This document shows positions 1-8,692 of a stretch of DNA of 16,544 nt, one piece after another. The stretch covers positions 1-16,544 of the forward strand of contig CAJMQT010000040.1 of the NCBI GenBank assembly GCA_905215655.1, read 5' to 3'. The translations under genes were made by a program, and so were the position numbers. The stretch is from an uncultured bacterium (lineage in GTDB: Bacteria; Bacteroidota; Bacteroidia; Bacteroidales; Bacteroidaceae). Below the pieces are notes generated by a model. It was not told the DNA's origin. It saw nothing but the letters and a program-made list of their open reading frames with translations, and did no database searches. How positions within the stretch are numbered: the first letter of the stretch is position 1; each line of letters opens with the position of its first letter.

Positions 1-38
1 GTTGCGCCCCCGTTGAATTTGGCTGTCAATATTTCCGA

Positions 39-3000
39 TTACTTCTTTTTAGCAATCTTGATCACGCGTGTAGAACCGTCCGTGAGCTTCTCCACAACCA
101 TATAAACCTGTCCGTCTGATGTCTGCTGAGCGGAAACCTCAACGCCTGCGGTGTTGAAGAATTTGCGGCTCACTACATCCGATGCGTCAGAACCGAGGTT
201 GTCAATGCCCGAGGTGTAGCTTACTGTAAGCTCGTAGGTCTTGGTAAGCTCGCCGACGGTGGCGGTGACAACGACCTTTCCGGTAAAGTCTTTTACAAAT
301 TTTGCCGTATTGCCGTCGAACGTCAGTCCGTCATTGTCGCTTGTCCATTGTACTGTCGGCGTACCTCCGACGTTGAAGCCCTTCGTAACCTTATCGAAGG
401 TGTCGTCCTCTGCAAGGATAAGCTCGGCAGCATGGAATATCGCTACTTCGTTATTGTCGGTCGCTTTCACGATGGGATAAGTATAATCATCCATTGACGT
501 GAACGCCTCGCCAAGGTCAAGAGCGGCAAGCTCTCTTGCCGTTGCTTTCTTGGCACTGAAATCAGCGTCGTGGTCGTTCGTGTTGATGTCGAGATACCAA
601 GTGTTCTCCATCTTGTTGTCGGCTGTCCACTGTTTGCCGTTGGTGATGGAAACACCCACGATTGAACCGCAAGAGTCTGCCGGCGCGTCAATCTTACCTG
701 CGTTATAGCAGTTGATGATATGTGTCTTTGCCTTCTCAGGTGTTGCAACGAGACCTGCAACACGTGCAAGACCCTTGATTGTTCCTGCGTTGTAGCAGTT
801 CTTGAATGTCGCTCCCGAGGTGGCGGCAAGTCCTGCAATCTCGTAAGAAGGTTTATCCTTTATAATATTTGACTGAACCGTGCTGAGTGACGATACGTTA
901 CCGGTGTTCCAGCAGCCTTCAACAAGACCGTTGCCGTTGGTGGGAGAGCCCCATGCGATAAGTCCGCCGGCGCGGTCTTCCTTGGCGGTGACGTCAGCCG
1001 TGTTGTAGCAGTTGATCATCTGCGGACCGTTGCCCGAGAATGCCGATGTGATACCGCCGAGCATGCGTACTCCTTCAATCTTACCCTTGTTGTAGCAACG
1101 GGTGAAGGTAACCTTGCCCGATGCCGAGCCGGTGATACCGCCGCCTTGGTTACCGTTGGCAACGATATTTCCCTCGTTGTAGCAGTCGGTGAACTCGACA
1201 CCGGCAGGAGTTGACGTAGAGCCCGGTGTGCCTTGGGTGTATCCGGCAATACCTGCGGCATAAACGTTAAAGTCGGATGTAATCGTACCTGTGTTGTAGC
1301 AACGGGTGAACGAAGAACCCGGTGTGAAGAATGTCACGAGACCTCCCGTAGGACAAGAGCTCATCGCCTTGGTAGCCTTGGCTGTAATGTCTGCCGTGTT
1401 GTAGCAGTCGGTCATTACATACTGGGCGTTAGCGGCAGCCGAACTTGTCGCAGGACCGCCGGCTATAAATCCGGCAATCTTGCCTCCTGCGGTGACAGGC
1501 GTGCTGTTAGAGCATGAGGTGAAGGTGTAAAGACCGTTATCCTTGGCACCCAAAGCGTTGCCGATAAATCCTGCAACGGTCTTTGCCCAGGCTGTCGATG
1601 CGACGGTAATCTCGCCGGCGCTCTTACAATCGGTAAATGTAGAAGCTCCCTGAACAGCCACCAGACCGCCGATGATTGCATCAGTTGCCTTGGTATAAGA
1701 AGCGGTGTGCTTGATCTTGCCGTTGAACTCGCAACCCTGATATGTCACGCCGGCAGCTCCTGTTGCCACCAGACCACCGATGCTTGTCTGATTGCTCTCG
1801 ATGGTTCCGCTGTAAACAACCTTCTTCAACAATGCGCCGGTATATGCGTTGCCTACAACGCCTGATACGCTTGCCTTGTTAGTGGTTACGTCAACCTTTG
1901 AAACAATGTTTTCAAGAGTACCGTAGAGTTTGTCAGCCACAACTGTGGCAAATGTGTATGTGCCGTTAACCTTTCCTTCAAGAATAAGGTTCTTCACGGT
2001 TCCGTTCACGTCGATTGTGCCGAAGAGACCGCAGCTTAAATTAGCCTTGGAGGTGAGGGCAAGTCCTTTTATCGTGTGGTTGTCTCCGTCGAGGGTGGCG
2101 GCAAGCGGTGTCACGCCGTCTGCACCGATGCGTGCCGGAGTCTTGCCGGTGAAGTCAAGGTCGGCTGTAATCTTGACGAATTGTCCTTCAAGAGTCTTGC
2201 CGGTCTTGTCAATAAATGTTGCGAGGGCATTCCATTCGTCGGTGTTGCTTATTATATAAGGATTAGCCTCCGTGCCTTCTCCGGTAAGAGGTATGCTCGG
2301 AAGTGCCTGTACGAACATCGGACGACGGACGTTGGCGCCGTTTACGGCAACGAGCGTGTCTGTAACGATTTCAGAAACGTTCTTCGGAACGATGAGCTTT
2401 CCGTTCTCAATCTTGAACGTCGTGCCGTCAACGAGCGACCATGTAGCGCTCTCGCCCAGTTCAACGTCGTTCAGAAGTTCGGTGAAGATTTCACCTGTTG
2501 CAGCCTTGGCGATAACCTTGCGTGCGGCAACGGTCTTAGCCTCATCGGCATAAGATTTCAGAGTCGGGTACATGCCTGCCTGATAATCCCAGATGTCTGC
2601 CGAGAGACCTTCGATGGGCTGACCGGAGATAAGGTCTGCGGTCTCCATGCCTACGATGTTGTCGACGTTGGTATTTTCTCCTGCCTTGACACCGATTGTC
2701 TGTGCGTCAAAGTAAACATTCTGCACGTTCTTTGTACCTTTCAGTCCGAGTACAGCACCTGTCGTTGCAGGATTGCCGCAATATACGTTTCCGAAGTTGG
2801 CGCAGCTGACAAGATTGTTATTGCCCGAACCTGATGTTGAAGTGCCGTCCATTGAGCCGGCAATACCTCCTACATTATTCTTTTCCGCATAAACAGTACC
2901 GAAGTTAACACAGTTTTTCAGGTCTCCGCCATTGCATCCACCGGTAATACCGCCGGCACGCTGACGCTGGGTGTTGAAGTTGGTACAGATGCTGCCGATA

Positions 3001-6000
3001 AAGACGTCACCCGTGTTCACGCAGTTTTCGATAATTCCATAAGTGGTTCCTGCGATACCTCCGACATTGGCATATCCCGAGCGGATGTTTCCGGCATTAT
3101 AGCAGTTTACAATTCTTCCGCCTTTGTTCAACTGACCGGCCATACTTCCTACCCAGCAGGAGTAGCCCGTCACGTCGGCATAGTTGCGGCAGTTCTCTAT
3201 GAGTCCGTCCACTGATCCCGCAACAGCGGCGCTGTTACCGAACATCTCGAACTTAGAACCGGCACCGATGTTGAGGTTGCGAATGATACCGTTCTCGCCG
3301 AGGCGTCCGAAGACTCCTCCCATCGAGCGGCACTTGGTTGTGTTAAGCGTGCCGACGGTTGTTTCTGTCGGTGCTGTCGACCATGCCACGCGGTTGATAA
3401 GCACGTTGTTGAGGGTATGTCCCTTACCGTCAAATACGCCTTGGAACTTGATTGATGCGGCGCTTGATGTTTCATCGGCGTTAATTCCGTCGAATGCCGG
3501 GTCATGCTCCATGTCGATGTCGTTGGTCATTTCGAAGTACATGTCGTTAAACATCTGCCTCTTGACCGTGGTAGCCTCAGACAGCGCAATCATGTCTGCC
3601 TTTGTCTTGATGAGGAAGGGGGCGTCAGCCGTTCCTGCTCCCTCAAACGGAATGGGAGCGATGTTGATGAAGTGATAGGTCTGAACGTTGCCGTTAACAA
3701 CATAAAGGGTGTCGACACCGAACTCTGTGCCTATCTCGAGCATGTTGTTGTCCTTGATATTGGAGTAGTTGCCCTCGGTGTAAAGGTTCGTACCCTTTGA
3801 TATTGCAAACACCGTGTTGCCCAATGCCGTGAGCGGTGTGTTGTTTGAAATTTTCTTGAAACTGTCGCTCTCGCCCATAACAACTGCCGAAGCACTGAAC
3901 TTGGAAGCCTCTGTCTCAGCCATGCTCTTGATACGCGGATAAGCACCCGCCGTGAATGTCCATACGTCGGAAGAGAAACCGGCGGGACCGGTTGCAGATG
4001 TCAAAGCCGCGGTTGTCGTGCCAAAGCGCGTTGAACCGAAGTCAGTTACTTTCTTGTCGTAGTAAACGTTTGTAAGTTCAGCCTCTACGCCGTCAAGGAT
4101 TTTACCGATTACCTCATTGCAGTTGTTGCGGTCGTACTGATAAGTCTCGACCTCTACCGTTGCCGAGGTGTAGCAGTTGGTTACTTTCGGGGTGAGTTTT
4201 GAAGAGCCCATCTGTATCTGTCCGATCAGACCGCCAGCCATTCTGGAGTAGCAATGTATGTTTCCTGACGAATAACAGTTTTCGAGCGTACCGCTTGACA
4301 TGATACCGACCACGCCGCCGAGTTGTGACTGCGCGCTGTAACCGCGAACCACGCCGGATGAGAAAGAGTTTCTAAGCGCAACGTTCTGCAAGACACCTGC
4401 CACGCCGCCGATAATCTGTCCATTATCATTTGACAGGTTGGCGTATGTCATGAGACCGCTGAACGACAGGTCGGAACCGTCTGCGTCAAGGATGTTACCT
4501 GCGACACCGCCGGCAGGACTGCTGTCGCCTGTAATGTAAACCCTCGTGCCTGTGACGGAGCAGTTGTGAATTCCGCCGTGCACCTCACCGACCAGACCGC
4601 CGTGGAAACCGGATCCCATAACGACACCATCCACCACGTGGCAGTTCTCGATTTTGCCGAGAACGATGCCGGCAACACCGCCGTTACCACCGTTCGCTGC
4701 CGATAAGGAAGGATTTTTTACCGTGATATTTTCAAGCGAACCACAGGTCCAAGCCACCAACGAGCCGGCGCAGTTCTTTGTGCTTTGTACGACCGGAGCG
4801 TCCAATACAACGTTCTTTATCACGCTGACGGTGTCGCAATAACCGAACAGACCGGCATAATAAGATGAGCCTCCGTTCACGTTAAGCCCCTTGATGGTGT
4901 GTCCGCGACCGTCGAGAGAACCTGCGAAATGCTGTGTCGATGTATTACCGATGGCGTCAAACGAATAGTTTTTCATATCGATGTCATTGGCAAGAGCGAA
5001 GTGTTTGCCAAGATATGTGCGTGAATAGGTGCGAGTGCCGGTCACGCCGATATAGTTGTTGTCGTTGTTAACCTTGTCCGAAAGGAGGATAAGGTGGTCG
5101 AGAGAAGAGATAAGATAAGGATTATCCACCGTTCCCTCGCCTTCAAAATCGCTGACGCTGAGCTCGGGATATGCCCAAGAATTGTCTGCCGTGAGGACAG
5201 CGTCGGTAAGATGTCCGGCGTAAGATCTTGCCTCTGCGTTGAGCAGCGACCAGTCTGTCCATTTCAAAGTGTTGTTGTTTGTTGCCTCGGCAACGTCCGT
5301 TGTGATAATCGGAGAATACTGTGTCAGATTGCCCGACGTGTCAAAGGCGATACATTTGATCGTCGAGTATGGACCGTTCGAGTTGATGAGTGCCACCTGA
5401 TTGTTGATTTCGGCCGTGCGATCACGATTGAGCTTTATCTCAATATTCAAGCCGCGGTTGAAGATGTTGGTGACAGACAGCATGTTGGGCGATGTCTGAT
5501 TTATGATTACCGAGTAAGAGTTGGCAGCACCGCTTGAATTCTTGTACTGCATCGTACCGTTCGGCTTGCCCAAGACCAAGTTGTAGTATGCCGCTGCAAA
5601 CTTGTCTTTGTTTGTTCCTGCCGCCTGTACGTAAAGACCCCACCATGAGTCGGAAAAGTCGATGTCACCGTTTTCCATCACCTTACCTGTGATCTTTGCG
5701 GTGTAATCCGGAGCGCCGGTTGACTGTGTCACGGCAAGGTCGAGCTGTCCGAGATTAGTGTCGACAAACATGTGTTGACGCGGAATTGTAACAGTAGCCG
5801 TTGCCTTGTCGTAATGAGCGCGGACGGCTATTCCGCTCCAGAAGTCTTTGATTGTCAGCGAGTCGCCATCGGCGTCCGGCACAATCTGCATCTGTGAGCC
5901 ACCGTCAAAGCCGCCGCTTGTCAGAGTTTGATACGTGCCGACATAAAATCCGCTGATGTCGGCTGATGTCTGTTCACCTGCCTTCGCCACCTTTTTGTTT

Positions 6001-6236
6001 CTCGACGGCGACGGCTTCTTTTCAGCCTTGGTAATGGTTTGTTCCGGAACTTTCAGCTCTAATACAGCATTTAGCTTTTCGGGCTTGAAAGAAGAGGGAA
6101 CCGTTGCCGCAACATTCTTGACCTGTTGACCGTCAAGCTCATCCGCTATCGACACTCTATCTGTCTGTGCCGAGGCGGAGATGCACGTCACGAGCATTCC
6201 TAAAACCAATAGCAAAGAAGTTGTAATTCTTCTCAT
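39..6236 (-). CDS. Giant exported GLUG-repeat beta-solenoid surface protein with T9SS-like C-terminal tail
   Basis: Predicted 2065-residue exported protein, probably displayed on the cell surface as an adhesin or binding protein; its ligand cannot be read from the sequence. Residues 1-24 form a signal peptide (MRR, hydrophobic core, SASAQ). Residues ~25-360 are a beta-rich region I do not recognise. Three modules follow, starting near residues 365, 865 and 1317. Each opens with G-x-GT-x-x-x-P-(Y/F)-x-I, then an F-x-G-x-(L/F)DG-x-GHT segment, then runs of GLUG-type repeats (GG(L/I/V)xG plus NCYNxG-like strands, about twenty in all). The first two modules close with a W-x-(F/Y)-x-AG-x-YP-x-(I/L)KS motif and an Ig-like linker. 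Residues ~1900-2010 look like a bacterial Ig-like domain. The last ~45 residues (FFNTAGVEV, then DGSTRVIKIAKK) resemble a Prevotella-type type IX secretion C-terminal signal. The start is the ATG directly before the signal peptide. Family assignment is firm; role is inferred. Confidence 0.9.
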   Translation of the reverse strand: MRRITTSLLLVLGMLVTCISASAQTDRVSIADELDGQQVKNVAATVPSSFKPEKLNAVLELKVPEQTITKAEKKPSPSRNKKVAKAGEQTSADISGFYVGTYQTLTSGGFDGGSQMQIVPDADGDSLTIKDFWSGIAVRAHYDKATATVTIPRQHMFVDTNLGQLDLAVTQSTGAPDYTAKITGKVMENGDIDFSDSWWGLYVQAAGTNKDKFAAAYYNLVLGKPNGTMQYKNSSGAANSYSVIINQTSPNMLSVTNIFNRGLNIEIKLNRDRTAEINNQVALINSNGPYSTIKCIAFDTSGNLTQYSPIITTDVAEATNNNTLKWTDWSLLNAEARSYAGHLTDAVLTADNSWAYPELSVSDFEGEGTVDNPYLISSLDHLILLSDKVNNDNNYIGVTGTRTYSRTYLGKHFALANDIDMKNYSFDAIGNTSTQHFAGSLDGRGHTIKGLNVNGGSSYYAGLFGYCDTVSVIKNVVLDAPVVQSTKNCAGSLVAWTCGSLENITVKNPSLSAANGGNGGVAGIVLGKIENCHVVDGVVMGSGFHGGLVGEVHGGIHNCSVTGTRVYITGDSSPAGGVAGNILDADGSDLSFSGLMTYANLSNDNGQIIGGVAGVLQNVALRNSFSSGVVRGYSAQSQLGGVVGIMSSGTLENCYSSGNIHCYSRMAGGLIGQIQMGSSKLTPKVTNCYTSATVEVETYQYDRNNCNEVIGKILDGVEAELTNVYYDKKVTDFGSTRFGTTTAALTSATGPAGFSSDVWTFTAGAYPRIKSMAETEASKFSASAVVMGESDSFKKISNNTPLTALGNTVFAISKGTNLYTEGNYSNIKDNNMLEIGTEFGVDTLYVVNGNVQTYHFINIAPIPFEGAGTADAPFLIKTKADMIALSEATTVKRQMFNDMYFEMTNDIDMEHDPAFDGINADETSSAASIKFQGVFDGKGHTLNNVLINRVAWSTAPTETTVGTLNTTKCRSMGGVFGRLGENGIIRNLNIGAGSKFEMFGNSAAVAGSVDGLIENCRNYADVTGYSCWVGSMAGQLNKGGRIVNCYNAGNIRSGYANVGGIAGTTYGIIENCVNTGDVFIGSICTNFNTQRQRAGGITGGCNGGDLKNCVNFGTVYAEKNNVGGIAGSMDGTSTSGSGNNNLVSCANFGNVYCGNPATTGAVLGLKGTKNVQNVYFDAQTIGVKAGENTNVDNIVGMETADLISGQPIEGLSADIWDYQAGMYPTLKSYADEAKTVAARKVIAKAATGEIFTELLNDVELGESATWSLVDGTTFKIENGKLIVPKNVSEIVTDTLVAVNGANVRRPMFVQALPSIPLTGEGTEANPYIISNTDEWNALATFIDKTGKTLEGQFVKITADLDFTGKTPARIGADGVTPLAATLDGDNHTIKGLALTSKANLSCGLFGTIDVNGTVKNLILEGKVNGTYTFATVVADKLYGTLENIVSKVDVTTNKASVSGVVGNAYTGALLKKVVYSGTIESNQTSIGGLVATGAAGVTYQGCEFNGKIKHTASYTKATDAIIGGLVAVQGASTFTDCKSAGEITVASTAWAKTVAGFIGNALGAKDNGLYTFTSCSNSTPVTAGGKIAGFIAGGPATSSAAANAQYVMTDCYNTADITAKATKAMSSCPTGGLVTFFTPGSSFTRCYNTGTITSDFNVYAAGIAGYTQGTPGSTSTPAGVEFTDCYNEGNIVANGNQGGGITGSASGKVTFTRCYNKGKIEGVRMLGGITSAFSGNGPQMINCYNTADVTAKEDRAGGLIAWGSPTNGNGLVEGCWNTGNVSSLSTVQSNIIKDKPSYEIAGLAATSGATFKNCYNAGTIKGLARVAGLVATPEKAKTHIINCYNAGKIDAPADSCGSIVGVSITNGKQWTADNKMENTWYLDINTNDHDADFSAKKATARELAALDLGEAFTSMDDYTYPIVKATDNNEVAIFHAAELILAEDDTFDKVTKGFNVGGTPTVQWTSDNDGLTFDGNTAKFVKDFTGKVVVTATVGELTKTYELTVSYTSGIDNLGSDASDVVSRKFFNTAGVEVSAQQTSDGQVYMVVEKLTDGSTRVIKIAKKK

Positions 6237-6247
6237 GATTGTTGTTG

Positions 6248-6301
6248 ACTGAGGACAATGATTATTAAAATTCAGAAGAGTGCCGCCCCCGTGTCCTCAG
6301 T
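6248..6301. repeat. Perfect 10-bp inverted repeat in the leader of the GLUG-protein gene
   Basis: ACTGAGGACA at 6248-6257 is exactly complementary to TGTCCTCAGT at 6292-6301, with 34 nt between the arms. The inner end lies 11 nt upstream of the start codon at 6236, so in mRNA the hairpin would sit beside the ribosome entry region. It could be a translational control or mRNA-stability hairpin, or a protein-binding site. There is no poly-T tract, so it is not a terminator. Confidence 0.6.
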
Positions 6302-6491
6302 TTATACGGGTGTCACACTTATTCCTGACATTGATTATATTTATCTTGTTCGATTCTTCTCCTATTATAATTTACAAGATTATCAGTTTTACAAAGTAAA
6401 AGAATTTTTCCTTTCTTTATACAGTTGTTACATATTTTAACCCTCACAACGGTCTTTCTTAAACTTTCTTTGTTATAAATATAAGATTTAT

Positions 6492-6542
6492 ATACATCTT
6501 CGAGTTAAAGATGATACCATGAAAAACACAAGGAAGATGTAT
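6492..6542. repeat. 10-bp inverted repeat with a competing short hairpin
   Basis: ATACATCTTC (6492-6501) is the reverse complement of GAAGATGTAT (6533-6542), with a 31-nt spacer. Within the spacer, AAGATG (6508-6513) can also pair with CATCTT (6495-6500) over a 7-nt loop, so two mutually exclusive hairpins can form. The repeat abuts the operon terminator. Its function is unknown and it may be a chance structure in AT-rich DNA. Confidence 0.4.
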
Positions 6543-6543
6543 C

Positions 6544-6599
6544 AAAAACAACGGAATACGCCGAAGGCATGTCCCTTCTTTGGCGTATTCCGTTGTTTT
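6544..6599 (-). terminator. Strong intrinsic terminator of the desulfidase-dsbD operon, possibly bidirectional
   Basis: The arms 6545-6562 and 6582-6599 form a perfect 18-bp stem. GAAGG (6563-6567) and CCTTC (6574-6578) can extend pairing inside the loop. On the minus strand the stem is followed by a TTTTT run, 81 nt downstream of the dsbD stop codon, as expected for a Rho-independent terminator. The plus strand also ends in TTTT, so it may block transcription both ways. It insulates the GLUG-protein gene from the upstream operon. Confidence 0.8.
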
Positions 6600-6679
6600 A
6601 ATACATGTTCATCGTGTAATAATGTCCTGCGGTTTATATCAAAACGGCAGTTTTATTGACACTAATCAAACAGTCCGTA

Positions 6680-8692
6680 TCATTTCCGATAATTGTCAAG
6701 ACCCCGGCTCAGGAAGTCGAGATACTTGCCCACGCTCTCCTTATAGCTGTACGACGGGGCGAGCGGACGCCCCTCGTTGTCGAGTATCACATAGAAAGGC
6801 TGGGCGTTGGCGCCAAACTTCGAGCGTTGCAGATAGCTCCATTTGTCGCCCACGGTGCGTAGTGTGCGGCGGCGTCCGTTCTCGGTCACTTCGACGGGTG
6901 CCGGCAACGGCTGTTTGTCGTCGACGTAAAGGGATATCAGAACGAAGTCGTTTTTGAGCCGTTGTGCCACCTGCGGGTCTGTCCATACCGCCGCTTCCAT
7001 CTTACGACAGTTGACGCAGCCAAATCCGGTGAAGTCTATCAGCACCGGCTTGCCTTGTGCGCGAGCCGCCGCCATGCCCTCCTCATAGTCTTTGAACGCC
7101 GGCTCCACCTCGTTGTGATAGAGGTTGAAGTCTTGCGTGCTGACGGGCGGAGCGAAGGCGCTGACAGCCTTGCACGGCGCGCCCCACAGTCCGGGAATGA
7201 GATAAACGGTGAAGGCGAGCGACAGCATGCCGAGCATTATGCAGGGCACGGGCATGGCCTCGCCGGCGCCCATGTCGCTCCTGAATTTCAGTTTGCCGAT
7301 AAGGTAAAGTCCGAGCATGCCGAAGATGACGATCCACAGCGAGAGGAACACTTCACGGTCGAGCAGGTGCCAGCCGTATGCAAGGTCGGCGACGGAGAAG
7401 AATTTCAGAGCAAATGCCAGTTCGATGAAGCCCAGCGTCACCTTGATGGTGTTCATCCAGCCGCCCGATTTCGGCGTCTGTTTCAACAAAGAGGGGAACA
7501 GAGCGAAGAGCGTGAACGGCATGGCGAGCGCCAAGGCGAAACCAAGCATGCCCACGGCAGGACCGATATAGTTGCCCGATGTGCTGACCTCGACGAGCAG
7601 GAAACCGATAATGGGACCGGTACACGAGAACGAGACGAGGGCGAGCGTGAACGCCATAAGGAATATGCTGAGCAGTCCGCTCGTGCGTGACGCCTTGCTG
7701 TCCACCTTGTTTGTCCACGACGATGGCAGCGTTATCTCGAACCATCCGAAGAAGGAGAGGGCGAACACCACCAGCAACAGGAAGAAAAAGATGTTGAACA
7801 CGGCGTTGGTGGCAAGCTCGTTGAGCTTGTTCGCACCGTAAATTCCGGTTATTACGAGTCCCAATGAGAGGTAAATCACGACGATTGCCGCTCCGTATGT
7901 CACGGCGTCGCGTATGCCTTTGCTCCTGTCTTTTGTGCGTTTCAGGAAGAAGCTGACGGTCATCGGGATGATAGGCCATACGCACGGAGTGAACAGGGCG
8001 ATAAATCCGCCCGCCAGTCCCATAAGGAATATGTAGATCCACGAGCGGCTGTCGGCGCCGCTGTTGCCGTCGAGAGCCTTCAGGTCGGTTATCACCGGCC
8101 GCCAGAGGTCGCCTCCGCCCACGGTCAGAGCGCTGTCGGCGGCTATGCTGTCGTTGACCGGCGGTGCTGCTGCAAGCGCCGTGTCTGCCGTCGTCTTAGT
8201 GTCTTCGGGCGCGGCGGCGGGGGCGTCGGATGGTCCGTTGCCGTTGAAACTGAATTCCACTTGCGTGGGCGGCAGACAGTTCTGGTCGTCACACGCGCCG
8301 TATTCAAGGTATCCTTTGATATGATAAGTCTTGGCTGTCAGTCTGTATTTCTGCACGAATGTGACGCTGTTCTCGAAGAAACGCAGGTTCATGTTGAACA
8401 TCGGGTCATAGCGGTTGATTTCCTTTCCGCGTGCCGCGAGCTTTCCTTCGGCTTTTGCGCCTTCGGCTTTCTCCGTCGTCAGCGTTGCCGATATGGGACC
8501 GTTGGCGGGCAGCGCCGTTGAATATACGTGCCATCCGGCGTCTATCCTGCCCGTGAAAATCACCTCTATTTCCGTAGGCGACAGCTGTTTTTGTGTTACG
8601 TTAAAATGTACCGGGTCTTCCATCTGCGCCTTTGCCGCAAGGGTTATCAGGGCGAGCAGCAGGGTGAGAAGAGTTGTTTTCAGCGTTTTCAT
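6680..8692 (-). CDS. dsbD: DsbD-type thiol:disulfide interchange protein (CcdA core with N- and C-terminal redox domains)
   Basis: Predicted inner-membrane reductant carrier of 670 residues that passes electrons from cytoplasmic thioredoxin to extracytoplasmic partners. Residues 1-23 are a signal peptide. Residues ~25-150 form a DsbD-alpha-like domain with a C134-x4-C139 pair (CDDQNC). A Pro/Ala-rich linker (~155-195) follows. The CcdA/DsbD-beta membrane core spans ~217-505, with Cys237 in FTPCVWP and Cys357 in SFSCTGP as the expected redox pair. The C-terminal thioredoxin-like domain (~530-665) carries C559-V-N-C562. All six expected cysteines are present, and length and order fit DsbD. The reading frame stays open upstream to 9316, but that part is an antisense shadow of the neighbouring gene. 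The ATG at 8690-8692 precedes the signal peptide and overlaps the upstream stop codon as TAATG, implying translational coupling. Identification is firm; the partner proteins are unknown. Confidence 0.93.
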   Translation of the reverse strand: MKTLKTTLLTLLLALITLAAKAQMEDPVHFNVTQKQLSPTEIEVIFTGRIDAGWHVYSTALPANGPISATLTTEKAEGAKAEGKLAARGKEINRYDPMFNMNLRFFENSVTFVQKYRLTAKTYHIKGYLEYGACDDQNCLPPTQVEFSFNGNGPSDAPAAAPEDTKTTADTALAAAPPVNDSIAADSALTVGGGDLWRPVITDLKALDGNSGADSRSWIYIFLMGLAGGFIALFTPCVWPIIPMTVSFFLKRTKDRSKGIRDAVTYGAAIVVIYLSLGLVITGIYGANKLNELATNAVFNIFFFLLLVVFALSFFGWFEITLPSSWTNKVDSKASRTSGLLSIFLMAFTLALVSFSCTGPIIGFLLVEVSTSGNYIGPAVGMLGFALALAMPFTLFALFPSLLKQTPKSGGWMNTIKVTLGFIELAFALKFFSVADLAYGWHLLDREVFLSLWIVIFGMLGLYLIGKLKFRSDMGAGEAMPVPCIMLGMLSLAFTVYLIPGLWGAPCKAVSAFAPPVSTQDFNLYHNEVEPAFKDYEEGMAAARAQGKPVLIDFTGFGCVNCRKMEAAVWTDPQVAQRLKNDFVLISLYVDDKQPLPAPVEVTENGRRRTLRTVGDKWSYLQRSKFGANAQPFYVILDNEGRPLAPSYSYKESVGKYLDFLSRGLDNYRK

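Larger units (their letters stand above)
6237..6543 (-). other. Leader/intergenic region upstream of the GLUG-protein gene
   Basis: This AT-rich stretch lies between the GLUG-protein start codon and the terminator of the upstream operon, and no credible gene is seen in it. On the minus strand it holds two imperfect matches to the Bacteroidetes -7 element TAnnTTTG: TTACTTTG (6392-6399) and TAATCTTG (6375-6382). Neither has a convincing TTTG at the -33 spacing, so the promoter is probably here but not fixed. Two inverted repeats are also present (6248-6301 and 6492-6542). If transcription starts near 6385, the mRNA leader is about 150 nt long and includes the first of these. Confidence 0.5.

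Noticed and set aside
2076..2834. 252-codon plus-strand frame antisense to the GLUG-protein gene
   Set aside because: It is a shadow of the repeat-rich coding strand, with no recognisable domain or start context.
6248..6301. Invertible promoter
   Set aside because: The 34-bp interior contains no promoter-like element and no invertase gene is nearby; a leader hairpin is simpler.
6258..6440. 60-codon plus-strand frame in the leader region
   Set aside because: It has AT-rich composition, no domain, and overlaps the likely promoter and leader of the GLUG-protein gene.
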